Positions 17,332-24,761 of a DNA stretch of 37,864 bases are shown here, piece by piece (position 1 is the stretch's first letter; each line of letters begins with the position of its first letter). Source of the DNA: Candidatus Tidjanibacter gallistercoris (lineage in GTDB: Bacteria > Bacteroidota > Bacteroidia > Bacteroidales > Rikenellaceae); the NCBI GenBank assembly GCA_019114205.1, contig DXFY01000012.1, positions 1 through 37,864 of the forward strand. Reading direction: 5' to 3'. The notes under the pieces are model-generated. The model did no database searches. It had not been told where the DNA came from and saw only the letters and a list, made by a program, of their open reading frames with translations. Position numbers and translations under genes: made by a program.

Positions 17332-17365
17332 ATGCGAATGGCGGCACTTGTGCCGCCATTCGCAT
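17332..17365. terminator. Perfect 16-bp hairpin with 2-base loop after the sirtuin gene
   Basis: ATGCGAATGGCGGCAC (17332-17347) pairs completely with GTGCCGCCATTCGCAT (17350-17365) around TT. No T-run on either side. It lies 58 bp past the sirtuin stop and upstream of the arcC promoter. Likely a terminator or RNA-end structure. Confidence 0.65.
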
Positions 17366-17422
17366 ACAACCGAACCTGCACCGGACATACGCCGGTTTCG
17401 TAAAACACCCGCCGCAGACGGG

Positions 17423-18124
17423 TCAGGCCATTTCCCGCCGCAGGCGCGAAGCCAGCAACGGCAGTCCTTCGGCGCCCCGCAACCGGATGTGTTCCTTCAG
17501 ACCGCGGACTCCGCGGGTATCCGGCTCGCCGGGGTCTACCAGATATACCGGTGTCCCTTCCGGCACGTACCGCACGAGCGAGGCCGCCGGATAGACTGCA
17601 AGCGAAGTGCCCGCGACAATCATCAGGTCGGCCTGTGCAGCCGTTTCCGCCGCCCGTTCGAAATTGGGAACGGACTCTCCGAAAAAGACGACGAACGGTC
17701 GTGCCGGCGAACCGTCCGGCGCCCGGTCGTCGAGCCGCTGCTCCCATCCTTCAATCGGAAAGACCAGCCGTTCGTCCACCGAACTGCGCAGTTTGCGCAG
17801 CTCGCCGTGCAGATGCAATACATCGCTGCTGCCGGCCCGCTCGTGCAGGTCGTCGATATTCTGGGTGATTACCCGGACATCGAAAACGTCTTCCAGCTCC
17901 GCGAGCGCACGATGCCCGGCATTCGGTGCGGCGGCCAACAATTCCCGGCGCCGCATGTTGTAAAAGCCGATGACCCGTTCCCGGTTGCGCACGAGGGCCT
18001 CCGGAGTACAGACATCCTCTATTCGATAGTTGGCCCACAGCCCGTCCGCATCGCGGAACGTAGCGATGCCGCTGTCGGCACTGACGCCGGCACCGGTAAA
18101 AACCACGAGTTTTTTTCTGCCCAT
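17423..18124 (-). CDS. cobB: Sirtuin-type NAD-dependent protein deacylase, zinc module degenerate
   Basis: 233 residues. NAD-binding FTGAGVSADSGI (9-20), QNIDDLHERAG (88-98) and catalytic His106 (LHGEL) are intact. Tyr55/Arg58 in FYNMRR match the YxxR pair of class III sirtuins that remove succinyl and malonyl groups. The segment 107-150, where other sirtuins carry four zinc cysteines, has none; the only cysteine of the protein is Cys39. Family members from Bacteroidota often show this loss, and activity is still expected from the intact active site. It follows a membrane-protein gene by 30 bp on the same strand, probably one operon. The symbol is by similarity. Confidence 0.88.
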   Translation of the reverse strand: MGRKKLVVFTGAGVSADSGIATFRDADGLWANYRIEDVCTPEALVRNRERVIGFYNMRRRELLAAAPNAGHRALAELEDVFDVRVITQNIDDLHERAGSSDVLHLHGELRKLRSSVDERLVFPIEGWEQRLDDRAPDGSPARPFVVFFGESVPNFERAAETAAQADLMIVAGTSLAVYPAASLVRYVPEGTPVYLVDPGEPDTRGVRGLKEHIRLRGAEGLPLLASRLRREMA

Positions 18125-18154
18125 TATGCTGTTCCTCCTTTCCTCTCCGCCAAC

Positions 18155-18646
18155 TCACGCCGTCCTGCTGCCGATTCGGCGCCATACGGGAACCAGCACG
18201 CAGCCGACGACCAGAAACTTCAATGTCGTATGCGCGGCACATTCGACGACATCGATTGCCCCTTTCAGACACTCCTCGATGCTCGGCCAGGCAAGCAACG
18301 CCGCAAACAGCAACAATGCGCCCGCGACCTTCAGTTTCGCCCCAACCGTATCGTTTTTCCCGTCATCCTCCTCTTCCGTTTCGTCGTCTTCCTTCCTTTC
18401 CGGACGCACGGCGCACCAGATGCCGATTACGTAACTCAACGCACATATACCCGCAGCCAAGAGCGCTCTGCGCATGACCGCTTCTTCGGGCACACCGCCC
18501 GCAAAACGGTACAGCAAAAAAATCACCGCAAAACCGATGGCCGCCGCCGGCAACACGCCGCGCCACAGGGAAGTCCGGACAAAATCGTTCCAAACCGTTT
18601 TGTCGAACCGCAACAGCCTGCGCAAATACCTCCGGAGGCGATGCAT
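18155..18646 (-). CDS. Hypothetical membrane protein upstream of the sirtuin gene
   Basis: 163 residues, not recognised. A basic N-terminus (HRLRRYLRRLLRF), then two hydrophobic segments (about 33-50 and 60-78), an acidic cytoplasmic or periplasmic linker (PERKEDDETEEEDDGKNDT) and two more hydrophobic segments. ATG 18646 gives this clean topology; an in-frame upstream ATG at 18709 adds 21 residues of poor character. A -7 element lies at 18729-18736. Sirtuin starts 30 bp downstream. Confidence 0.65.
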   Translation of the reverse strand: MHRLRRYLRRLLRFDKTVWNDFVRTSLWRGVLPAAAIGFAVIFLLYRFAGGVPEEAVMRRALLAAGICALSYVIGIWCAVRPERKEDDETEEEDDGKNDTVGAKLKVAGALLLFAALLAWPSIEECLKGAIDVVECAAHTTLKFLVVGCVLVPVWRRIGSRTA

Positions 18647-18728
18647 TGCCGGACACTTATCGGGTGTTTGTCTTCGCATACATCTTGTTTTTACACCGAC
18701 AGGAAGCATCTTTCCTCCGGCAGCCTTA

Positions 18729-18736
18729 CAAAATTA
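18729..18736 (-). promoter_or_regulatory. -7 element for membrane protein / sirtuin operon
   Basis: Minus-strand TAATTTTG, full TAnnTTTG match, about 80 bp upstream of the ATG at 18646. No -33 box seen. Confidence 0.45.
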
Positions 18737-18806
18737 AGAAGATAATCCGACATCGCGGTACCGCTGCTGCCTCTTTTTGTCCGCCCGCCGGCCGCCATAC
18801 GAAAAA

Positions 18807-18833
18807 CCGGGAATCGCATTGCCCGACTCCCGG
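18807..18833 (-). terminator. fabG: fabG terminator
   Basis: CCGGGA (18807-18812) pairs with TCCCGG (18828-18833); on the minus strand the stem is followed by TTTTT (18802-18806). It lies 74 bp beyond the fabG stop. Confidence 0.6.
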
Positions 18834-18906
18834 CTTGAAACCGATAATCCGTCCTTGCGGAACGGCGCACGCAAGCGTCTGCGGCCGGCTCCGTTCCGAG
18901 GGAACG

Positions 18907-19653
18907 TTACGAATTCATGGCTCCGTTCACTTCGATGACCTGCCCGCTGACATAGCTGGAAAGGTCGCTTCCGAGGAACAGGGCCACTTTGGCGATTTCC
19001 TCCGGAGTACCGCCGCGACGAAGCGGTATCTTCTTGTTCCACTCCTCTTTTACGGCTTCGGGCAACTGTGCCGTCATGTCGGTAACGATAAAACCGGGGG
19101 CGATGGCATTGGCACGTACGCCGCGCGAACCCAGTTCGAGAGCGACGGATTTGGCAAGACCTATCATGCCCGCCTTCGAAGCCGAATAGTTGGCCTGCCC
19201 CGCATTGCCGTGCACGCCTACCACGGACGACATGTTGATGATGCTGCCGCTGCGCTGACGCATCATAATCGGAGTTACGGCATGTATGAAATTGAAGGCC
19301 GACTTCAGGTTGATATCGATTACCATATCCCATTGTTTTTCATCCATCTTGAGCATCAGGCCGTCCCGCGTAATCCCCGCATTGTTCACGAGGATGTCGA
19401 TACGGCCGAAATCGCGCATGATTTCTTCCACGACGGCATGCGTCTGCCCGTAATCGGCGGCATTGGAAGCGTATGCCTTACCGCGTACGCCGAAAGCGAT
19501 TATCTCTTCCTCCGTTTTCTTCGCATTTTCGTCTATGGCCAGGTCGGTAAAGGCGATGTCCGCCCCGTTCTCGGCAAAGCAGAGAGCGACGGCCCTGCCG
19601 ATGCCGCGGGCCGCACCGGTTATGACGGCCACTTTTCCTTCGAGTAATTTCAT
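18907..19653 (-). CDS. fabG: 3-oxoacyl-[acyl-carrier-protein] reductase
   Basis: 248 residues, exact family length. An NADPH-dependent short-chain dehydrogenase of fatty acid elongation. TGAARGIG (nucleotide-binding glycines), NNAGITRDGL, active-site Ser in SIINMSSVVGVHG, Tyr-x3-Lys in NYSASKAG, and the C-terminal GQVIEVNGAM. ATG 19653 is chosen as the protein then starts MKLLEGKVAVITGA; the in-frame ATG at 19662 is close and possible. No other fab genes adjoin. Promoter at 19682-19689. Confidence 0.94.
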   Translation of the reverse strand: MKLLEGKVAVITGAARGIGRAVALCFAENGADIAFTDLAIDENAKKTEEEIIAFGVRGKAYASNAADYGQTHAVVEEIMRDFGRIDILVNNAGITRDGLMLKMDEKQWDMVIDINLKSAFNFIHAVTPIMMRQRSGSIINMSSVVGVHGNAGQANYSASKAGMIGLAKSVALELGSRGVRANAIAPGFIVTDMTAQLPEAVKEEWNKKIPLRRGGTPEEIAKVALFLGSDLSSYVSGQVIEVNGAMNS

Positions 19654-19681
19654 GGTCAACATGTTTAGGTAAACATCCGGG

Positions 19682-19689
19682 CAAAGATA
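19682..19689 (-). promoter_or_regulatory. fabG: -7 element for fabG
   Basis: Minus-strand TATCTTTG, full match, 28 bp upstream of the ATG; short leader. No -33 box visible. Confidence 0.55.
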
Positions 19690-19765
19690 ACATTTTTTTC
19701 CGAGGCAGCGGGCCCCCTGCTGCTTTTCAGCCGGCCGGTGCGGAGGACAATTCCTATATTTTTCA

Positions 19766-19773
19766 TACCTTCG
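19766..19773 (+). promoter_or_regulatory. -7-like element for the TapB/DUF3108-like gene
   Basis: TACCTTCG matches TAnnTTTG at 7 of 8 positions, about 48 bp upstream of the ATG at 19822. Confidence 0.35.
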
Positions 19774-19821
19774 TCCTATAAATAGAGGAGACGGCTTCCG
19801 TCCGCAAATTCAGAAACATAC

Positions 19822-20574
19822 ATGAAGACACCGAAACCGATTTTCGCAGCCTTGGCGCTTCTGCTCGCCGTGCCGGTCTGCATCGCAGGAAACCCCTTCG
19901 TACCGACCGAAGAGGGAACCACGCTTTCGTACGTGCACAAAGACAGGAAAGGCAATATCGTCAACCGCTCCGTCCAGACGGTCACCGGCGTCGCCGAAAC
20001 CGTAGAAGGTACGGTAATCACCCTGAATGACGAAATGCTGGATGCGGACGGCACCCCCCTGACGTCCGCCGCGGCGGACATGCAGGAAACCATCGCTTCC
20101 CTGACGATACGGGTACGCATATCCGGCGACCGGGTGTTCATTCCCGTGGAGAACCTCGAAGAAATGATAGCGGAAATAAAGGAAAGCATCCCGGAAACCG
20201 AAGACATCGACTTCATAGTGAAGATGGACGAAATCAGCTATCCGCTCCATCCGAAGGCAGGCCAGCAGCTCGAAACCGCCCGTGTCTCCATGTCGTTGAA
20301 GATGAAGGACAAGCAATTCGACATCTTCACAGTCACCATCAAAGACCGCAACATCACCGGCAGGGAGACGGTAACCGTTCCGGCAGGCACTTTCGACTGC
20401 TGGGTAGTGAACGAGACGGAGGTGATGAAGACCCCGGTCGGTATGGGAACGACCACGAAATCCGTCACCTGGTATGCGGACGGCATCGGAGAAGTCAAGT
20501 CGCTGTCCCTGAACAAACGCGGGAAACTCGAAGAAAGCTCCGAACTCGTATCCATCGCCGTCGCCTGTCGCTGA
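19822..20574 (+). CDS. Secreted TapB/DUF3108-like protein
   Basis: 250 residues. Signal peptide MKTPKPIFAALALLLAVPVC with cleavage near IAG. The mature protein is beta-rich, opening with EGTTLSYVHKDRKGNIVNRS and containing TVPAGTFDCWVVNETEV and TWYADGIGEVKSLSL. These are the recurring features of DUF3108/TapB-type proteins, where the PAGTF-C and WYA-GIG-VK motifs are typical. Function not established; a periplasmic lipid- or cell-surface-related role is only a guess. It is a single-gene unit ending at a bidirectional terminator. Confidence 0.75.
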   Translation: MKTPKPIFAALALLLAVPVCIAGNPFVPTEEGTTLSYVHKDRKGNIVNRSVQTVTGVAETVEGTVITLNDEMLDADGTPLTSAAADMQETIASLTIRVRISGDRVFIPVENLEEMIAEIKESIPETEDIDFIVKMDEISYPLHPKAGQQLETARVSMSLKMKDKQFDIFTVTIKDRNITGRETVTVPAGTFDCWVVNETEVMKTPVGMGTTTKSVTWYADGIGEVKSLSLNKRGKLEESSELVSIAVACR

Positions 20575-20607
20575 CAAGTTCCGCGAATACGGGATGGAAG
20601 GGAATGA

Positions 20608-20641
20608 CAACGGAGGACGCATGCATGCGTCCCCCCGTTTT
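20608..20641. terminator. Bidirectional terminator between the TapB-like gene and amidohydrolase gene
   Basis: AACGG (20609-20613) and CCGTT enclose GACGCATG/CATGCGTC; the stem is interrupted only by an AG/CC mismatch pair. TTTT follows on the plus strand. It fits both convergent genes, with the amidohydrolase stop at 20643. Confidence 0.75.
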
Positions 20642-20642
20642 A

Positions 20643-21911
20643 TTATGAAAGGAGCGTGTTCTTGTAAACGATGCCGTCCTTGATGATGACCCGGAACTTT
20701 TCGTGCGGGTGCTCCAGCACCTCGATGTCTTCGAGCGGACTGCCGTCCACCACAAGCAGGTCGGCCAGCGCCCCCTCCTCCACGACGCCGAGTTTCCCCG
20801 GATAGGGATTGCGGGCGCCGGAGAGCGCCAGCAGGGAAGCATTGTCGCTTGTGACCATCCGGAGAATCTCGTAATTGGAAAACCACCGGCGCAGCTTCAC
20901 GATTCCGTGGTTCTGGTTCTTCGTATTGTCGGGATTGAACAGCAGGTCGGTTCCCCATGCCAGCCGCACACGGTATTTCTTCGCGAGCCGGTACGCATGG
21001 TCCGTGCCGTTGCATATCCGGATATGTTTGGCCTGCTGCACGGGCGAAGGATAGGTATTGTCCTCTACGGCGAAAGCCTGCATGCTGAGCCAGGCATCGC
21101 TGCCGGCCAGCAGTTCCATCGTCGGTTCATCAATCAGATGGCCGTGCTCGATGCTCCGGACACCGGCTTTCAGGGCCCTTGCAATTCCTCTGGGATTATA
21201 AACGTGTACCATTACGTAAGTGCCCCAGTCCTCGGCCGCACGGACAGCCGCACGAATCTCCTCCTCGAAGAACTCGGCGACATCGAGCGGGTCGTAAAGC
21301 GATGCCGCACCGCCGCCCGTCATCAGTTTGATTTGCGAAGCGCCCTGTCTCAAGTTCTCGCGCGTGGCCTCCATGACCGCTACCGGGCCGTCCGCAATAC
21401 GCGAGGCCCCGATTTGTTCGAAATGGGCCATCTCGCATCCGCAGTCTCCGTGGGCATGCTCGTAAATCATCCGGAAATCGCCATGCCCCGAAGTCTGGGA
21501 AATCATGGCGCCGCTCGGATAAATGCGGGGCCCCGGCAGCCTCCCTTCGTCGATGCTCCGTTTCAGTCCGAAAACCGGGCCTCCCGCATCCCGGATGGTG
21601 GTGAAACCGCGCTGCAAGGTAGCTTCGGCCTCCCGTCCTGCCATCAAGTAGGTATAGGAAGGGTCTCCGGCGAGCAAGTCCATCATCGTATTGCAGCACA
21701 AATACGCATGCCAATGCGCATCAATCAGGCCGGGCATCAGAAACATGCCCGCTCCGTCTATGACCGTAGCCTGTCCGTCCGCAGGCATCTCGATGGGAGC
21801 GGTCGCAATCCGCTCAATCAGGTTGTTCCTGACCAGTACACTGCCCCGCTGCGTCCCGGAATTCTTCCCATCGAAAATATCGACGTCCTTTATCAGTATT
21901 ATCGAATCCAT
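20643..21911 (-). CDS. Metal-dependent amidohydrolase (imidazolonepropionase-like / dipeptidase type)
   Basis: 422 residues of the amidohydrolase superfamily. Metal ligands: His66 and His68 (DAHWH), bridging Lys195 (QIKLMTGGG), His236 (VHVYN), His256 (EHG) and catalytic Asp322 (WGTDLLF). This is the two-metal, carboxylated-lysine arrangement of the prolidase/Xaa-Arg dipeptidase-like group often annotated as imidazolonepropionase-like. No signal peptide, so cytoplasmic. The substrate cannot be assigned; dipeptides or cyclic amides are both possible. No histidine-degradation genes are near. Confidence 0.88.
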   Translation of the reverse strand: MDSIILIKDVDIFDGKNSGTQRGSVLVRNNLIERIATAPIEMPADGQATVIDGAGMFLMPGLIDAHWHAYLCCNTMMDLLAGDPSYTYLMAGREAEATLQRGFTTIRDAGGPVFGLKRSIDEGRLPGPRIYPSGAMISQTSGHGDFRMIYEHAHGDCGCEMAHFEQIGASRIADGPVAVMEATRENLRQGASQIKLMTGGGAASLYDPLDVAEFFEEEIRAAVRAAEDWGTYVMVHVYNPRGIARALKAGVRSIEHGHLIDEPTMELLAGSDAWLSMQAFAVEDNTYPSPVQQAKHIRICNGTDHAYRLAKKYRVRLAWGTDLLFNPDNTKNQNHGIVKLRRWFSNYEILRMVTSDNASLLALSGARNPYPGKLGVVEEGALADLLVVDGSPLEDIEVLEHPHEKFRVIIKDGIVYKNTLLS

Positions 21912-22265
21912 ATAAATAAATTGATACTCGTTCCGCTTCGATACGGAATGTCAAATATGAGGCCAGACATGGAAAATGCCCGACGGAATCGTCCGGAATG
22001 CAGCCTTCCACGCAGGGTACCGCCCCCGATATCCCGCGGTCTTTCGAACACGATAATCCGGCCGAACCGTTTCCCTACCCGCCGCCCCGTCCCAGCATCC
22101 GGGACGAACGGCTGCACGGCCCGCCGCAGGAAACCGTACGGTTTTTCTTCCGCCGATGTGCCGGTCGGAATCTTCTCCCCTTTTTTCGGTTTCAACCAAA
22201 AAAAATATAACTTTGCGGGAACGCGAAAGCAAGAGACGATTCATTTTCAAAATAAATTAGATTTC
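21912..22265. other. 354-bp gap upstream of glyA
   Basis: No gene recognised on either strand. Contains the glyA promoter at its right end, a 7 of 8 -7-like match (CATATTTG on the minus strand, 21952-21959) for the amidohydrolase gene, and a short hairpin with GTCCC/GGGAC arms near 22089-22103. No known riboswitch pattern was seen. Confidence 0.5.
22208..22215 (+). promoter_or_regulatory. glyA: -7 element for glyA
   Basis: TAACTTTG, full match, with TTCG (22185-22188, 3 of 4 to TTTG) 19 bp upstream. Leader about 45 nt. Confidence 0.6.
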
Positions 22266-23546
22266 ATGAAAAGGGATAATCAGGTCTTCGACCTTATTGA
22301 ACAGGAAAAACAGCGTCAGCTCCACGGCATCGAACTGATTGCATCGGAGAACTTCGTGAGCGACGAAGTGATGCAGGCCATGGGCTCCGTACTCACCAAC
22401 AAATACGCCGAGGGCTATCCCGGCGCACGCTACTACGGCGGCTGCCAGGTGGTGGACAAGGTGGAACAGCTCGCCATCGACCGCGTATGCGAACTCTACG
22501 GAGCCGAATACGCCAACGTGCAGCCCCATTCCGGAGCACAGGCCAACATGGCCGTGTTCATGGCCGTGCTCAAACCGGGCGATACCTTCATGGGCCTCGA
22601 CCTCGCACACGGCGGCCACCTCTCGCACGGCTCGCCCGTGAACATGTCCGGCATCCTCTACAAGGCGGTCGGCTACCAGGTGGGGCAGGAAACCGGCACC
22701 ATCGACTACGATGCGATGGAGGCCCTCGCTCTGGAGCACAAGCCGAAACTCATCGTCGGCGGCGCTTCGGCATACTGCCGTGAATGGGACTACGAACGCA
22801 TGCGCCGAATCGCCGACAAGGTGGGGGCCATCCTGCTCATCGACATGGCGCACACGGCGGGCCTCATCGCCGCAGGGCTGCTGAAGAACCCGGTGAAATA
22901 CGCACACATCGTCACCTCCACCACGCACAAGACGCTCCGCGGTCCGCGCGGCGGTATCATCCTCATGGGCAAGGACTTCGATAACCCCTGGGGTATCAAA
23001 ACGCCGAAGGGCGAAATCAAGAAGATGTCGGCCGTGCTCAACTCCGCCGTATTCCCCGGCATTCAGGGCGGCCCGCTGGAACACGTCATCGCGGCCAAAG
23101 CCGTAGCCTTCGGCGAAGCGCTCCGGCCCGAATACAAGGAATACCAGACGCAGGTGAAGAAGAACGCCGCAGCAATGGCCGAAGCGTTCATCAAACGCGG
23201 CTACAAGCTCGTTTCCAACGGTACCGACAACCACCTGATGCTGATTGACCTCCGCACCAAGTTCCCGGAAATATCCGGCAAGAAGGCGGAACGCACGCTG
23301 GTGGAGGCCGACATCACGACCAACAAGAACATGGTGCCGTTCGACAGTCGCTCGCCGTTCCTCACCTCCGGTATCCGTATCGGTACGCCCGCCATCACCA
23401 CCCGCGGACTGAAGGAGGACAAGATGGATTACATCGTCAGCCTCATCGACCGCGTGCTCTCCGATATCGACAACCCTGACACGATAGCGGCCGTAAGGGA
23501 AGAGGTACACAAACTGATGGCCGATTACCCGCTCTTCGCGTGGTAA
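22266..23546 (+). CDS. glyA: Serine hydroxymethyltransferase
   Basis: 426 residues, standard for GlyA. A pyridoxal-phosphate enzyme that interconverts serine and glycine and loads one-carbon units on tetrahydrofolate. Seen: [45 protein letters not shown] and [15 protein letters not shown] with PLP Lys222. Although the reading frame is open for more than 1.5 kb upstream, ATG 22266 is where conserved sequence begins and it lies just after the promoter. It is transcribed alone and ends in a strong terminator. Confidence 0.97.
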   Translation: MKRDNQVFDLIEQEKQRQLHGIELIASENFVSDEVMQAMGSVLTNKYAEGYPGARYYGGCQVVDKVEQLAIDRVCELYGAEYANVQPHSGAQANMAVFMAVLKPGDTFMGLDLAHGGHLSHGSPVNMSGILYKAVGYQVGQETGTIDYDAMEALALEHKPKLIVGGASAYCREWDYERMRRIADKVGAILLIDMAHTAGLIAAGLLKNPVKYAHIVTSTTHKTLRGPRGGIILMGKDFDNPWGIKTPKGEIKKMSAVLNSAVFPGIQGGPLEHVIAAKAVAFGEALRPEYKEYQTQVKKNAAAMAEAFIKRGYKLVSNGTDNHLMLIDLRTKFPEISGKKAERTLVEADITTNKNMVPFDSRSPFLTSGIRIGTPAITTRGLKEDKMDYIVSLIDRVLSDIDNPDTIAAVREEVHKLMADYPLFAW

Positions 23547-23566
23547 TCCCTTCACGAACAGACAGC

Positions 23567-23605
23567 AGAATGCTCCGGCCCGTCTCGGTCGGAGCATTCT
23601 TTTTT
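23567..23605 (+). terminator. glyA: glyA terminator
   Basis: AGAATGCTCCG (23567-23577) pairs with CGGAGCATTCT (23590-23600), followed directly by TTTTT. Strong intrinsic terminator 20 bp after the stop. Confidence 0.9.
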
Positions 23606-23770
23606 CCGGCATCCGCACCGGAGCTCCGCAGGCAGGGGGCTGTCCCTTGCCTGCCGTCCTTCCACAGCAGCGTACCTGAGGCCGCATGCCGTTCCTTCCC
23701 GGCAGAATCGGATACGGAAAGGGCCGCACGCCCTACCGCATGCAGCCCCGAACCGCCCCCTCGGAACGGT

Positions 23771-24751
23771 TTACCTGTTCCGTCCGCGTTCCACGGTGTG
23801 GAGGATGTTCCTGTCCTTGTCCAGCATGTAGAGCTTCAGACTGTCGGCCGATGCGGACACTACCGAGAATCCGGTGGCCGAACTGCAAAAGAGCGTTCCT
23901 TCTATCGGCCGCACGTCGCGGGAGAGCGAGCCGGAGGTATTGACCACATAATCCATGTCGCTGCCGGCACGACGGATATGCTGGAAGTTATGGATATGGC
24001 CGCAAATGTACATGTCCACGCCGTGCCTGCGGAGGATTGTGTCGAGTCGCTCCTGCAAATCCAGACGCTCCTCCTCGTCCTTGTCGGTGTCGGCATAAAT
24101 GGGATGATGTCCGATGACTATTTTCCAGGTTTCGTCCGAGGCCGTCAGGGTGGAATCTATCCAGCGGAGCTGCGTCTCCATATCCTGTGCTGCAATGTCG
24201 CGGTAGGATTCTTCGGCCTCTTCGTGGTACTTGTCGATGAGCGGCGTCGTATCCACCCATACCACCCGGAGCGATGTGTCGTCGTCCACTTCGAACGCTT
24301 TCGTATAATACCGGCCGGGCATCACCCAACGGCGGCTGACTCCGCCGTAATCCAGCACTGCCTGCGTATTGCCGCGGTACTCGTGGTTGCCGAGGATGGG
24401 ATACCAATCGAGCATGAGTTCCGGATGGGAATAGACGAGTTCGTAGTCGGTCATCCAGAGCGGGTCTTCCACGCTGGCCACTCCTTCGAAGTGGTGTATG
24501 TCGCCGGCGGCAGCCACGAATTCTATATCGATTTCCTCGGCAAGCCGCCCCATCTGTTCGGCGATGGGTTTCTGGTCGTAGTAACCGTTCCGGCCCAGGT
24601 CGTTGGCGACGATGAAATTGAACGTGTCGCCGTCCAGCCGTGTCAGGCGAGCCGCCTCCCGACCGGTCGTACCGCCTCCGCCGCAGGAAACGAGAAACAG
24701 GGAAAAACCGATTGCAAGAAAACTGTTCCTAAGAATCTTCATATACTTCAT
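23771..24751 (-). CDS. Purple-acid-phosphatase-like metallophosphoesterase lipoprotein
   Basis: 326 residues. The N-terminus is a lipoprotein signal (FSLFLVSCGGGG, lipid Cys near residue 23), so it should sit in the envelope. The calcineurin-like metal motifs are in order: ANDLGRNG, AAGDIHH, LGNHEYRGN, VIGHHPIY and CGHIHNFQH. This order fits acid phosphatases. It probably frees phosphate from organic esters outside the cytoplasm. The gene starts 10 bp after the TonB-dependent receptor stop, so they are one operon. ATG 24751 and 24742 (MKILRNSF) are equally possible starts. Confidence 0.88.
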   Translation of the reverse strand: MKYMKILRNSFLAIGFSLFLVSCGGGGTTGREAARLTRLDGDTFNFIVANDLGRNGYYDQKPIAEQMGRLAEEIDIEFVAAAGDIHHFEGVASVEDPLWMTDYELVYSHPELMLDWYPILGNHEYRGNTQAVLDYGGVSRRWVMPGRYYTKAFEVDDDTSLRVVWVDTTPLIDKYHEEAEESYRDIAAQDMETQLRWIDSTLTASDETWKIVIGHHPIYADTDKDEEERLDLQERLDTILRRHGVDMYICGHIHNFQHIRRAGSDMDYVVNTSGSLSRDVRPIEGTLFCSSATGFSVVSASADSLKLYMLDKDRNILHTVERGRNR

Positions 24752-24761
24752 TTTTATAACG

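Noticed and set aside
20703-22265. Open frame running more than 1.5 kb in front of glyA, making an apparent 947-residue protein
   Set aside because: The upstream part is antisense to the amidohydrolase, has no family match, and the glyA promoter and conserved start fall at 22208-22266.
21912-22265. Riboswitch in the glyA leader
   Set aside because: The promoter leaves only about 45 nt of leader, too short for a known aptamer, and no glycine or tetrahydrofolate riboswitch motif is visible.
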